The position numbers were made by a program, and so were the translations under genes. The notes beneath the pieces are model-generated. The model searched no databases. It was not told the DNA's origin and worked only from the letters and a program-made list of their open reading frames with translations. DNA of 15,067 nt from Rhodoferax sp. (lineage in GTDB: Bacteria; Pseudomonadota; Gammaproteobacteria; Burkholderiales; Burkholderiaceae_C): assembly GCA_028711355.1 (NCBI GenBank), contig JAQTSL010000056.1, forward strand, positions 1 to 15,067. The letters run 5' to 3'. Positions 7,930-14,314 of this stretch are shown here, one piece after another; the first letter of the stretch is position 1, and the number at the start of each line of letters is the position of its first letter.

Positions 7930-8546
7930 ATATCCTGATTGTTGACGATCACCCCCTGACCTGCCAGGGCTTGGCCGCACTGCTGGCCGCTACCCAGTCG
8001 GGGGCGCAGGTGCAAAGCGCCTATTCCGCCGTGCAGGCCCGTCTGGCGCTGCAAAAGTTGCCCCGACCCGACTGGATTTTTCTGGACATCAACCTGCCCG
8101 ATGATCCGCAGCATGAGCTGTTCAAGTACTTGTGCGAATCACCCTGGATTGACCACACCGTGCTGATCTCGGCCGACCCCGAGCACCGCCTGATTCGCAC
8201 CGCGCTGGCCGCCGGGGTACGCGGGTTTATCCCTAAAACAGCCGACCCGGCGCTGGTGCTGAGCGGTTTTGCGCACATTCTGGCGGGAGAGTTTTATGTG
8301 CCGCCAGCGCTGGCCAATCAACTCAAAGAATCCAGCGTCCGCGAGGTTGAAAACCGCCCCTTGTCGCCGCGCCTGCAACAGGTGCAGGACTTGCTGTTGC
8401 GCGGCCAGTCCAACAAGGTCATTGCCCGGCAATTGGCCTTGTCAGACCACACGGTCAAGGAATATGTGTCGTCGATCCTGGTGTTTCAGGGGGTTGCCAA
8501 CCGGCTCGATCTGGTGCTCAAGCTGACCAAGGTGAGCGGGAGCTAA
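7926..8546 (+). CDS. NarL/LuxR-family response regulator
   Basis: 206 residues. The receiver domain (about 1-120) has the acidic pair in IVDDHPL, phosphoacceptor Asp54 (FLDINLPDD), Ser in LISAD and Lys104 (IPKTAD). The C-terminal LuxR-type helix-turn-helix (about 140-200) contains LSPRLQQVQDLLLRGQSNKVIARQ and SDHTVKEYVSSIL. The usual LTxRExxVL and HTVKxHVxxI patterns are recognisable but altered (VKEYV instead of VKxHV). Its ATG overlaps the second kinase's TGA, making the three genes one translationally coupled unit. It is the obvious output of both kinases, as no Hpt protein is encoded here. Target genes are unknown; the 8930 and 10087 genes are possible but unproven targets. Confidence 0.9.
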   Translation: MNILIVDDHPLTCQGLAALLAATQSGAQVQSAYSAVQARLALQKLPRPDWIFLDINLPDDPQHELFKYLCESPWIDHTVLISADPEHRLIRTALAAGVRGFIPKTADPALVLSGFAHILAGEFYVPPALANQLKESSVREVENRPLSPRLQQVQDLLLRGQSNKVIARQLALSDHTVKEYVSSILVFQGVANRLDLVLKLTKVSGS

Positions 8547-8593
8547 GGAATTAGCCCCCATGGCGGCTGACTTTTTCCGCAGCACCAGCATTG

Positions 8594-8612
8594 GCCCAGC
8601 GGGCTGGGCTTT
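8594..8612 (+). terminator. Possible intrinsic terminator after the signalling operon
   Basis: Stem GCCCAG (8594-8599) and CTGGGC (8604-8609) with a CGGG loop, followed by TTT, 48 bases after the regulator's stop. The stem is strong but the T-run is short, so it may need help from Rho. Confidence 0.45.
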
Positions 8613-8648
8613 CGCAACGGCTGTTTCACTTCAACGTCGAGTTCTGAT

Positions 8649-8703
8649 GCTATTAAAAAAATAGTTCTATACGCAATATAACTAAGCGCCAGAGGGGGGT
8701 TTG
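8649..8703. repeat. Comamonadaceae-type dispersed element, intergenic copy
   Basis: GCTATTAAAAAAATAGTT, then ACGCA, then GCGCCAGAGG and TTTG. I recall this block order from many intergenic regions of Comamonadaceae genomes. It aligns without gaps to 11612-11666 inside the deacetylase gene (36 of 55 positions identical by hand count, with blocks ATAG, ACGCA and GCGCCAGAGG exact). The first part forms a small CTAT/ATAG hairpin. Its function is unknown. Confidence 0.6.
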
Positions 8704-8744
8704 TTCAGTAGATGTGACTCAAACGTGCTGATTTTTTTGCGCTA

Positions 8745-8762
8745 CCCCCCCGTTGGAGGGGT
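8745..8762. repeat. Short C-rich/G-rich hairpin repeat, copy 2
   Basis: Second copy of the 4179-4195 motif (seven C, then GTTGGAGGGGT). Here a longer stem forms: CTACCCC (8742-8748) pairs with GGGGTAG (8758-8764). The T-run at 8732-8738 lies before, not after, the stem, so it is not an ordinary plus-strand terminator. Confidence 0.4.
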
Positions 8763-8795
8763 AGGCAAACGAGTGTTCGATCCGCAAAATCAGAA

Positions 8796-8911
8796 TTCAT
8801 CCGAGAAAATCCATTAGGGCACAGATGGATGGCGAGGCGAGTTGCGAGGCAGTTTGGCCGCCAGTCGCTGTGCCGGGTCGAAGGCCCGCCTAATGGATTT
8901 TCTCGGTTCAT
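8796..8911. mobile_element. MITE-like element with 18-bp terminal inverted repeats and TTCAT target duplication
   Basis: A 106-bp element (8801-8906) begins CCGAGAAAATCCATTAGG and ends with its perfect reverse complement, CCTAATGGATTTTCTCGG (8889-8906). It is flanked on both sides by the direct repeat TTCAT (8796-8800 and 8907-8911), as expected for a 5-bp target duplication. A nested pair GGCACAG (8818-8824) and CTGTGCC (8868-8874) would fold the interior. It is too short to encode a protein. It must be moved in trans by a transposase with matching ends, which I cannot name. It sits 7 bases upstream of the GGAGAG ribosome site of the following gene, so its transcript would carry a long stem-loop in the 5' leader. 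Confidence 0.8.
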
Positions 8912-8918
8912 ATCTTCT

Positions 8919-8924
8919 GGAGAG
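8919..8924 (+). promoter_or_regulatory. Ribosome binding site of the 8930 gene
   Basis: GGAGAG, 5 bases before the ATG at 8930. It fixes that start and shows that the MITE ends just upstream without destroying the site. Confidence 0.75.
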
Positions 8925-8929
8925 CTTTT

Positions 8930-10042
8930 ATGTGGACACCGGGTCAAAAACATTGGCAAAAATGGGGTGTTGGGCTGTTGATGCTGGTCAGTACATGGTC
9001 AGCTCAGGCGGGTCTTTTTGACAAGCTGTTGAATGCCGGTGAGCCCAAGTTTGTAGAACTCAGCGACAACAGCAACATGGCAGAGGTTTTCAAGCAGGCC
9101 TTTCCCGATGTCCCACTGCCTGATGCCACGGCGCCGCGCAAGCTCGTCATTGGCGCATTTGTGGTCGAGTTTGTCACCTCACAGCGGGCCGGTGCAGATT
9201 CTGAAAAAACCTACACCCTCAAAGGGGTGACACCGGTGCAGATGCAAAACATCACTGAAAAATTGCACCGCGAGTTTGCCACCTTGCTAACTCAGCGTGG
9301 CTACGAAGTGCTGCCTGCCAGCGTCTTGCATAACACTGCCTTCAAGACCGAACTGGTCGTGCCCAATGAAGGCCCGGTGGTGGTGGATGACACCGGGTCG
9401 GTCTCCGACATGGCCAACACGGCCGGCTTGATCAAACAAAAGGGCGAGACCCAAATGGCCAGTGTCACGGCCACCGCCAAAGGTACCGCCCCTAAGGTTT
9501 TTGAGAGCAAGTTTTTGGTTTTGCCGGTGGCCCGTGAAGCGGCCAATGAGACGGGTCTGGCCGTGATTCAAGTGCGGCTGAAGCTCAATTTCATGCAGTT
9601 TGATTTTGGTTTTACCAAAATTGACGGCAAGCCGCGCAACACCTTGGCCACCAAAGACTCGCGCATTGAGGTATTTTGGCCCACTTCAAAATCAACCCAG
9701 TTGGCGCTTAAAACCCCAGTGGTATTGCCCAGCGGTGTGGCAGAAAAAATCACCGAACTGGACATGAGCACCGGCGAAAAAGCTGCGGTGGTGGCCAAGG
9801 GCCTGTATGGTGCCGCCAACAGTCTGCTGGGTTTTGGGCCCAGCAGCGGTGGCGGCGCTCCCCGCTTTGTGGCTGGCAGCGGTATGACCCAAGTTGATGC
9901 TGTAGCCAGCATTGGGCTAACCGCCCACTCGGCAGCCAACTCAGGCAAGTTTGAAGTCACCGCCGAGGCTGACTATGAAGAAAAAGTCGGTAAAGACCTG
10001 GCGCTGGTGCTGCAGTTGTATGCACAGGCTATTCCAAAATAG
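8930..10042 (+). CDS. Unrecognised exported protein
   Basis: 370 residues with a clear ribosome site before the ATG. Residues 1-27 form a Sec signal peptide: basic start, hydrophobic core GVGLLMLV, and cleavage after STWSAQA. No lipobox Cys is present, so a soluble periplasmic or outer-membrane-associated protein is likely. I do not recognise the family. The mature part has an alternating strand pattern (KLVIGAFVVEFVTSQ), a helix (MQNITEKLHREFATLL), a Gly/Ser-rich stretch (about residues 303-312) and an acidic C-terminal region ending in LALVLQLYAQAIPK. The strand-helix-GYEVLPAS pattern loosely recalls proteins that assemble at the envelope, but this is too weak for a name. A Sel1-repeat gene starts 44 bases downstream and may be its partner. 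Confidence 0.8.
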   Translation: MWTPGQKHWQKWGVGLLMLVSTWSAQAGLFDKLLNAGEPKFVELSDNSNMAEVFKQAFPDVPLPDATAPRKLVIGAFVVEFVTSQRAGADSEKTYTLKGVTPVQMQNITEKLHREFATLLTQRGYEVLPASVLHNTAFKTELVVPNEGPVVVDDTGSVSDMANTAGLIKQKGETQMASVTATAKGTAPKVFESKFLVLPVAREAANETGLAVIQVRLKLNFMQFDFGFTKIDGKPRNTLATKDSRIEVFWPTSKSTQLALKTPVVLPSGVAEKITELDMSTGEKAAVVAKGLYGAANSLLGFGPSSGGGAPRFVAGSGMTQVDAVASIGLTAHSAANSGKFEVTAEADYEEKVGKDLALVLQLYAQAIPK

Positions 10043-10086
10043 CCCGCATCGGATCAGATCAATACACACAATTTTGAAAGTCAGGC

Positions 10087-10913
10087 ATGAGATCAAATCG
10101 TACAAACTGGGCCCAGTTGGCCAGTGTTGGCCTGTACACCGCCGCCACCGGGTTGCCACCGACGGGGTTGGCAAAGACTTCAAGCAGTTTCTGGCCTGGA
10201 CCGCCAAGGCCGCCGAGCTGGGCCACCCCGAGGCGCAGGCCAATCTGGGTCTGCTGTTGGTGCAAGGCAAAGACCTGCCCAAAGATGTGTCCACCGGGGT
10301 AAAGCTGGTGCAGGCGGCGGCCGATCAGGGCGATGGCTTTGCCTGGTCTTTGGTGGGTGGTTTTCACCAGGATGGCCTGCTGCCCAAAAGCCCGGCCAAG
10401 GCGGCACAGGCTTATCAGCAGGCGGTGACCAAGGGCTACCCTGAGGCGCGGTTTTATCTGACCCCGGCCCTGCTGCGTACCGCGCAGATTGACCCTGCCG
10501 CCGGTGCACTGGACAAGGATCAGCAAGACGCGCAATCCGGTCAGGCGCTGGCCATGTTGCGTTTGGCCGACCGCTATGCGGACGGCATTGGCGTGGCTGA
10601 GGATTTGGCGCAGGCACTGCTCTGGTACGGCAAAGCGGCGGCCCAGGGCAATGCCGTGGCGCAGGGTATGCAAGGTGTGTTGCTGGTCACCGGGCAGGCT
10701 GGGGTTAAAGATGTCAAGTTGGGCATGGCGCAGACCGAACGCGCTGCCGCCGCTGGTGATGCTGGGGCCATGTTCAATATGGGAAAGCTGTACGCAAACA
10801 ATTTTTTCGGCTCTGACAATGCTAGGGACCATGCCTTAGAGTGGTTTCAAAAGGCCAGCAAGGCGGGACACGCAGGGGCAGAGGAGGTGTTGGCCGGGTT
10901 GACTACCCAGTGA
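10087..10913 (+). pseudogene. Sel1-repeat protein with an apparent -1 frameshift near 10150
   Basis: From about 10152 to the TGA at 10911-10913 one frame encodes a series of Sel1-like (TPR-type) repeats, for example AWTAKAAELGHPEAQANLGLLL, LWYGKAAAQGNAVAQ and EWFQKASKAGHAGAEEVL. That frame has no credible start: it contains only a TTG at 10074 without a ribosome site, or starts inside the previous gene. The preceding frame starts at an ATG at 10087 with GAAAG six bases upstream. It reads NWAQLASVGLYTAATG, the first half of a Sel1 repeat. Adding one G to the GGG at 10150-10152 joins both halves into VGLYTAATGVATDGVGKDFKQFLAW, a good repeat, giving a 275-residue protein. This is either a real mutation or a sequencing error in a G-run. 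Sel1 proteins act as scaffolds. No signal peptide is visible. Confidence 0.65.
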
Positions 10914-11056
10914 GGTGGTAACGTTTGCAGCGTGGGCAAATATGAACAACTCGGGTGGGGCTGGTTGTGGGTGAAACACCGCTAGCAGCAACTTCAATCG
11001 GAAGCGGGCATTTTCCTGCGCTGGGGTTGGGGTGAGGCTGATCTAGACTCTGGGTC

Positions 11057-11926
11057 ATGACACCTGTTGCTGTTTTCCCCGGTTTGGTGCCCGCCAAAGG
11101 TCTGATCGTCTGTGCCGACGACTTTGCGGCGTCTTCAGGGGTCTCGCGGGGCATCGCTCAACTGGCGCAGTGCGGTCGCATCAGCGCCACCAGCGTCATG
11201 GTGCTGTCGCCGCGCTGGGCGCACGACGTGGCGCTGCTGCGGGGCATGCGCGGCCAAACCGACGTCGGCTTGCACCTGGACTGGACCAGCGACTTCGCCT
11301 TGGTGGCAGGCCATGGGATGACGCTGACGCAAGCCATGCGCCGGGCGGTACTGGGCGGCTTTGATCAGGCTCAGGCGCGCGCACAGATTGAGCACCAGTT
11401 GGATTTGTTCGAGGCGCACTGGGGCAGCGCGCCCGATTACGTTGATGGCCACCAACACGTGCAGCAGTTCAACGGTATCCGCCAGGCGTTGCTGGCAGTG
11501 CTGACGCGGCGCTACGCAGTGTTGCCGCGCAAACCTTATCTGCGCGTTTCGCGGGTGGCGCAGGGTGGGCTCGACCTGAAGTCCGCCATGATTAATGCAA
11601 TGGGCGCCAACGCTCTTGAAATAATAGCTAGTGACGCAGGTACAGTATGCGCCAGAGGCCTATTTGGTGTTTATGATTTCAAAGGTGACGGGGCCCGCTA
11701 CGGGCGTTTGATGCAGCGCTGGCTGCGTCGCGCGCCCAGCGGCAGCATCCTGATGTGTCACCCGGCGCAGGCGGTTGAGGCGGGCGACCCGATTGGCGTG
11801 GCGCGCGTGCAGGAGTTTGGTTACCTGAACGGGCCAGACTTTGCCACCGCCTTGCAAACAGCGCGGGTCCGACCAGCGCGGGGCTGCGAGGTGCTTGGTC
11901 ATGAGTTGAGCGCGGTTGCCCCCTAA
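11057..11926 (+). CDS. YdjC/ChbG-family deacetylase, NaxD/LgmC-like
   Basis: 289 residues from the ATG at 11057. The YdjC-fold metal-binding pattern is intact: Asp21-Asp22 (CADDFAAS), His73 (GLHLDW) and the DGHQHVQQF motif with His132 and His134. The C-terminal LMCHPA motif is also typical. Family members remove N-acetyl groups from sugars; NaxD deacetylates undecaprenyl-phosphate-linked N-acetylhexosamine before transfer to lipid A. The ArnT-like gene starts 11 bases downstream, and GtrA-like and polyprenyl-phosphate glycosyltransferase genes lie nearby, so this role fits better than chitobiose use. An oddity: residues about 186-203 (LEIIASDAGTVCARGLFG) are encoded by a copy of a dispersed intergenic element (11612-11666), yet the frame stays open. 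The exact sugar is not known. Confidence 0.85.
   Translation: MTPVAVFPGLVPAKGLIVCADDFAASSGVSRGIAQLAQCGRISATSVMVLSPRWAHDVALLRGMRGQTDVGLHLDWTSDFALVAGHGMTLTQAMRRAVLGGFDQAQARAQIEHQLDLFEAHWGSAPDYVDGHQHVQQFNGIRQALLAVLTRRYAVLPRKPYLRVSRVAQGGLDLKSAMINAMGANALEIIASDAGTVCARGLFGVYDFKGDGARYGRLMQRWLRRAPSGSILMCHPAQAVEAGDPIGVARVQEFGYLNGPDFATALQTARVRPARGCEVLGHELSAVAP
11612..11666. repeat. Dispersed element copy inside the deacetylase gene
   Basis: Aligns without gaps to the intergenic copy at 8649-8703 (36 of 55 identical). The blocks ATAG, ACGCA, GCGCCAGAGG and TTTG occur in the same order and spacing. Here it is read in frame as part of the protein. Confidence 0.55.
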
Positions 11927-11937
11927 AATCGCGCGCC

Positions 11938-13569
11938 GTGACGCCTACCTCGCTATCCCCCATTCCCCTAACCAACACCGCTGAACGCCGCCGCTCCTGG
12001 CTGGTGCTGGCGGCACTGTGGCTGCTGCTGCTGTTGCTGGCCAGTCTGCGCCCGCTGGCGGTGCCCGACGAAGGGCGTTACGGTGAGATCGGCCGCTGGA
12101 TGCTGGTCAGTGGCGACTGGCTGACGCCGCGTCTGAACGGCATCCCGTTTTTTCACAAGCCGGCGCTGCTGTACTGGCTGGAGGCGATCAGTCTGGCGCT
12201 GTTTGGCATTCACGAACTGGCCCTGCGGCTGGTGCCAGCCTTGCACGCCGCCTTGATGCTGGTGGCGCTGTACCTGGCCGCCAGGCGCATTTGCTCAGAG
12301 CAAGTGGCACGCCGCGCGCTCTGGATGCTGGGCAGCAGCCTGGGTTTTTTGGTCGGTGGCCAATACGTTAACCACGACATGCTGGTGGCCAGTTGGATCG
12401 GGGTGGCGATCTGGTGTTTTGCTTTTGCCTTTGCCGTCGGCGACAAACCCGACGCCACGCTGGCGCGACTGGGTTTCCTGGCCTGTGCGCTGGGCATGCT
12501 CAGCAAGGGCCTGATCGGCATCGCGCTACCCGGACTGGTGATTTTTTGCTGGCTGCTGTGGACGCGCCAGTTAAAAAAAATTCTGGCGCTACCCTGGCTC
12601 AGCGGTCTGAGTTTGTTTGCGGTGGTGGCGCTGCCGTGGTTTGTACTGGCGCAGCAAAAGTACCCGGGTTTCTTTGACTATATGTTTGTCGGCCAGCAGT
12701 TCAACCGCTACACCGCGTCGGTCTATAACAACCCGCAGCCGTGGTGGTTTTACCTGCTGGCGCTGGTGCTGTTGCTGTTTCCGTGGGTGTTTTTTGCATT
12801 GGCTCAGGTGCGCCGCGTGACCGCCATGACGCGTGCCACGGCGCTTGACATCCCCGAGCTGTGGTGGCGCCTGTGCTGGGTCTGGGTGCTGGCGATCCTG
12901 CTGTTTTTTTCGGTGCCCCATTCCAAGCTGATCGGCTATATCTTGCCGGTGCTGCCGCCACTGGCGTTGCTGGCGTCATTAGGTTGGCAGCGCAGCATGG
13001 CGCCACGGCGCTGGGCACAGCCGTTGCTGGCGGGCCTGCTGTTGCTCAACGGTGCGCTGGCGCTGGGCCTGATGTTCAAGGTCGGTGACGTGACCCGTGC
13101 CAGCCGCACGCAAGATGTGGCCGCCGTGCTGGCCTGCGCCGCGTCGCCTGCTGATACGGTGTTTGTGTCGGACGCGTATCCGTACGATTTGCCGTTTTAT
13201 GCGCAAACCCGCCAGCCGCTGGTGGTGCTGCAAGACTGGCCGACGCTGCGCCGCCAAGTGGGCGACGGCTGGCAGCGCGAATTGTTTGAGGGCGCCGATT
13301 TTGATGCACGGGCTGCCCAGGTACTACAGCCGCTCGATCGGCTGCGTGAGGTTGCCCCCCGTGCTGGCCACTGGCTGGTGGTCAGAACTGGCTCGGCGCT
13401 GACGCAAGGGCTGTCCGGCTGGGCGCTGTTTTATACCGGCGCGGGCTGGTCGATCTTTCAATCAGGCGCCAGCAACGCGGGCGCAGGCACTTTAGCGCCG
13501 AAACGCCCAGAAGCGGCTGAGCACAAAAGTCTGCCCGGCTGCAAACAGCAGCGAGATACTGGCGGTTAA
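11938..13569 (+). CDS. ArnT/LgmB-like glycosyltransferase (GT83-type, polyprenyl-phosphate sugar donor)
   Basis: 543 residues from a GTG at 11938, 11 bases after the deacetylase. It is a polytopic inner-membrane protein with about a dozen hydrophobic segments. The first periplasmic loop carries the family signature: Asp44-Glu45 in VPDEGRYGEI and Lys74 in FFHKPALLYWL. These regions form the active site in ArnT. A soluble C-terminal part follows (about 385-540). ArnT-type enzymes move an amino sugar from undecaprenyl phosphate to lipid A phosphate on the periplasmic face. With the deacetylase it probably forms a two-gene operon. The last 44 residues lie in a 117-bp segment that is repeated at 14192-14314 and overlap, on the opposite strand, a copy of the gtrA 3' end. 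The C-terminal tail (from about GAGTLAPKRP) may therefore be altered. Its TAA overlaps the antitoxin stop. Confidence 0.88.
   Translation: MTPTSLSPIPLTNTAERRRSWLVLAALWLLLLLLASLRPLAVPDEGRYGEIGRWMLVSGDWLTPRLNGIPFFHKPALLYWLEAISLALFGIHELALRLVPALHAALMLVALYLAARRICSEQVARRALWMLGSSLGFLVGGQYVNHDMLVASWIGVAIWCFAFAFAVGDKPDATLARLGFLACALGMLSKGLIGIALPGLVIFCWLLWTRQLKKILALPWLSGLSLFAVVALPWFVLAQQKYPGFFDYMFVGQQFNRYTASVYNNPQPWWFYLLALVLLLFPWVFFALAQVRRVTAMTRATALDIPELWWRLCWVWVLAILLFFSVPHSKLIGYILPVLPPLALLASLGWQRSMAPRRWAQPLLAGLLLLNGALALGLMFKVGDVTRASRTQDVAAVLACAASPADTVFVSDAYPYDLPFYAQTRQPLVVLQDWPTLRRQVGDGWQRELFEGADFDARAAQVLQPLDRLREVAPRAGHWLVVRTGSALTQGLSGWALFYTGAGWSIFQSGASNAGAGTLAPKRPEAAEHKSLPGCKQQRDTGG
13437..13553. repeat. 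Direct repeat flanking the toxin-antitoxin cassette, copy 1
   Basis: 117 bp carrying the 3' end of the ArnT-like gene and, antisense, a copy of the gtrA 3' end (AAGQTFVLSRFWAFRR and stop). It is nearly identical to 14192-14314 from CACTTTAGCGCCGAAACG onward. The ArnT-side portion differs by several bases and lacks 6 bases. The antisense gtrA frame runs a little further (SISLLF) before the match to the intact gtrA is lost near 13553. Confidence 0.85.
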
Positions 13570-13835
13570 GCGCTGATTTGCGGCGCGTGTTGCTCAAGGA
13601 TAGCGGCAGCGCGTGTTTGCCAGCCCTTGCCGGATGCACGCCAGCGGTTTAAGGCAGGCGTGTTCAAGCGTAGGGTCGTCGGGGTTTTTGTGGTGGCTTG
13701 CACGCTGCCAACAGGTCGGCCACGGCGCGCGGCAATTTGTGCTGGTGTTGTTACCCGTGCAAATTCGCCACGTTTAGCTTGCATGATGGATTCAAGCAAG
13801 TCGTTTTCAAATTCTGACAGTTCAGGGTCTTTCAT
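13566..13835 (-). CDS. Antitoxin, BrnA-like, partner of the RelE-type toxin
   Basis: 89 residues from an ATG at 13833-13835, which directly abuts the toxin's TGA (TGAATG). The C-terminal half resembles the BrnA/DUF4415 antitoxin pattern: TTLRLNTPALNRWRASGKGWQTRAAAIL corresponds to the typical T.RLD..VL.WF...GKGYQTRINAVL. That region dimerises and binds DNA as a ribbon-helix-helix. The N-terminal half (MKDPELSEFENDLLES) is acidic and probably contacts the toxin. Toxin-first order is like higBA and brnTA. The stop codon overlaps the convergent ArnT-like stop. The start of its frame ends cleanly at the edge of the flanking repeat. The partner is RelE-like rather than obviously BrnT, so the pairing is a mix of families. 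Confidence 0.75.
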   Translation of the reverse strand: MKDPELSEFENDLLESIMQAKRGEFARVTTPAQIAARRGRPVGSVQATTKTPTTLRLNTPALNRWRASGKGWQTRAAAILEQHAPQISA

Positions 13836-14147
13836 TCAAAACTCCTCAAGTTCTAAAAGTTTGCGCAGGAATGCGGCAGACAGGTTGTCATCAACCGACT
13901 TTGAGTACACGGTTAAAAGAACAATCAAGCCGTTTTCCAGTTTGTTGAAATAGATCACCCGCGAGCCGCCACGTTTACCCATGCCAGCACGCGCCCAACG
14001 CACTTTGCGCAATGGTGCGGCTCCAGGGATAACGTCACCGGCTAACGGGTTGACGGAGATCCAGTCAATTAACTCATCAAGCTCTGATGCACTCAAAACG
14101 CTTGCGGCCTTGCGTTGAAAAAGTGCTGTTTCTTTGACTGTGTACAT
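13836..14147 (-). CDS. RelE/HigB-type toxin
   Basis: 103 residues from an ATG at 14145-14147. The pattern matches RelE-superfamily toxins of the COG4737 type: KVRWARAGMGKRGGSRVIYFNKLENG followed by VLLTVYSKS and a C-terminal helix (SAAFLRKLLELEEF). The basic residues in the RWARAGMGKRGGSRVIYF strand are those expected to hold mRNA. Such toxins cleave mRNA on the ribosome. The antitoxin follows with no gap. The DNA is visibly more AT-rich than the flanking lgm-like genes, in particular just upstream of the start, where no ribosome site is seen. The start lies inside a TGTACA-bounded palindrome, so a leaderless or autorepressed transcript is possible. Confidence 0.85.
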   Translation of the reverse strand: MYTVKETALFQRKAASVLSASELDELIDWISVNPLAGDVIPGAAPLRKVRWARAGMGKRGGSRVIYFNKLENGLIVLLTVYSKSVDDNLSAAFLRKLLELEEF

Positions 14148-14161
14148 GAATTAATTGTACA
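14141..14161. promoter_or_regulatory. Candidate operator of the RelE-type toxin operon
   Basis: TGTACA at 14141-14146 and again at 14156-14161, with a palindromic AATTAATT core between them, form an imperfect 21-bp palindrome over the toxin start codon. This is where an antitoxin-toxin complex would repress its own operon. The half-site TGTACA is also the core of the operator of the other toxin-antitoxin pair at 3414-3441. Confidence 0.5.
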
Positions 14162-14191
14162 TCACAATATTTAATTTCCTATTCGTTTGAT

Positions 14192-14314
14192 CGGCGCGGG
14201 CTGGTCGATTTATCAATCGGGCGGCACCGGCACCGGCACCGGCGCAGGCACTTTAGCGCCGAAACGCCCAGAAGCGGCTGAGCACAAAAGTCTGCCCGGC
14301 TGCAAACACCAGCG
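14192..14314. repeat. Direct repeat flanking the toxin-antitoxin cassette, copy 2
   Basis: Second copy of 13437-13553. Its first part is a 5'-truncated fragment of the ArnT-like gene end, still in an open plus-strand frame (GAGWSIYQSGG). Its second part is the genuine 3' end of gtrA on the minus strand. It is 6 bases longer than copy 1 because of three tandem GGCACC units at 14223-14240. Confidence 0.85.

Noticed and set aside
8742..8764. Intrinsic terminator
   Set aside because: A good stem is present, but the T-run precedes it on the plus strand and no T-run follows it on either strand.
8801..8906. Integron attC site
   Set aside because: The size and the palindrome fit, but the ends lack the GTTRRRY/RYYYAAC core sites. 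The arms are perfect rather than bulged, and a 5-bp target duplication flanks the element.
9951..10086. In-frame upstream starts (TTG 9951, ATG 9975) for the Sel1-repeat frame
   Set aside because: They lie inside the upstream gene in another frame. The resulting peptide (KKKSVKTWRWCCSC...) is a shadow of that gene and has no Sel1 pattern.
10903..11154. Minus-strand ORF of 83 codons in the gap before the deacetylase gene
   Set aside because: Half of it is antisense to the deacetylase start. It has no convincing start signal or domain, although it has a CxxC-like pair (CPRCKRYH).
14223..14240. Variable tandem repeat (three GGCACC units) as a phase-variation switch
   Set aside because: The unit is 6 bases, so changes keep the frame. 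It lies in a truncated gene fragment, so an effect on expression is unlikely.
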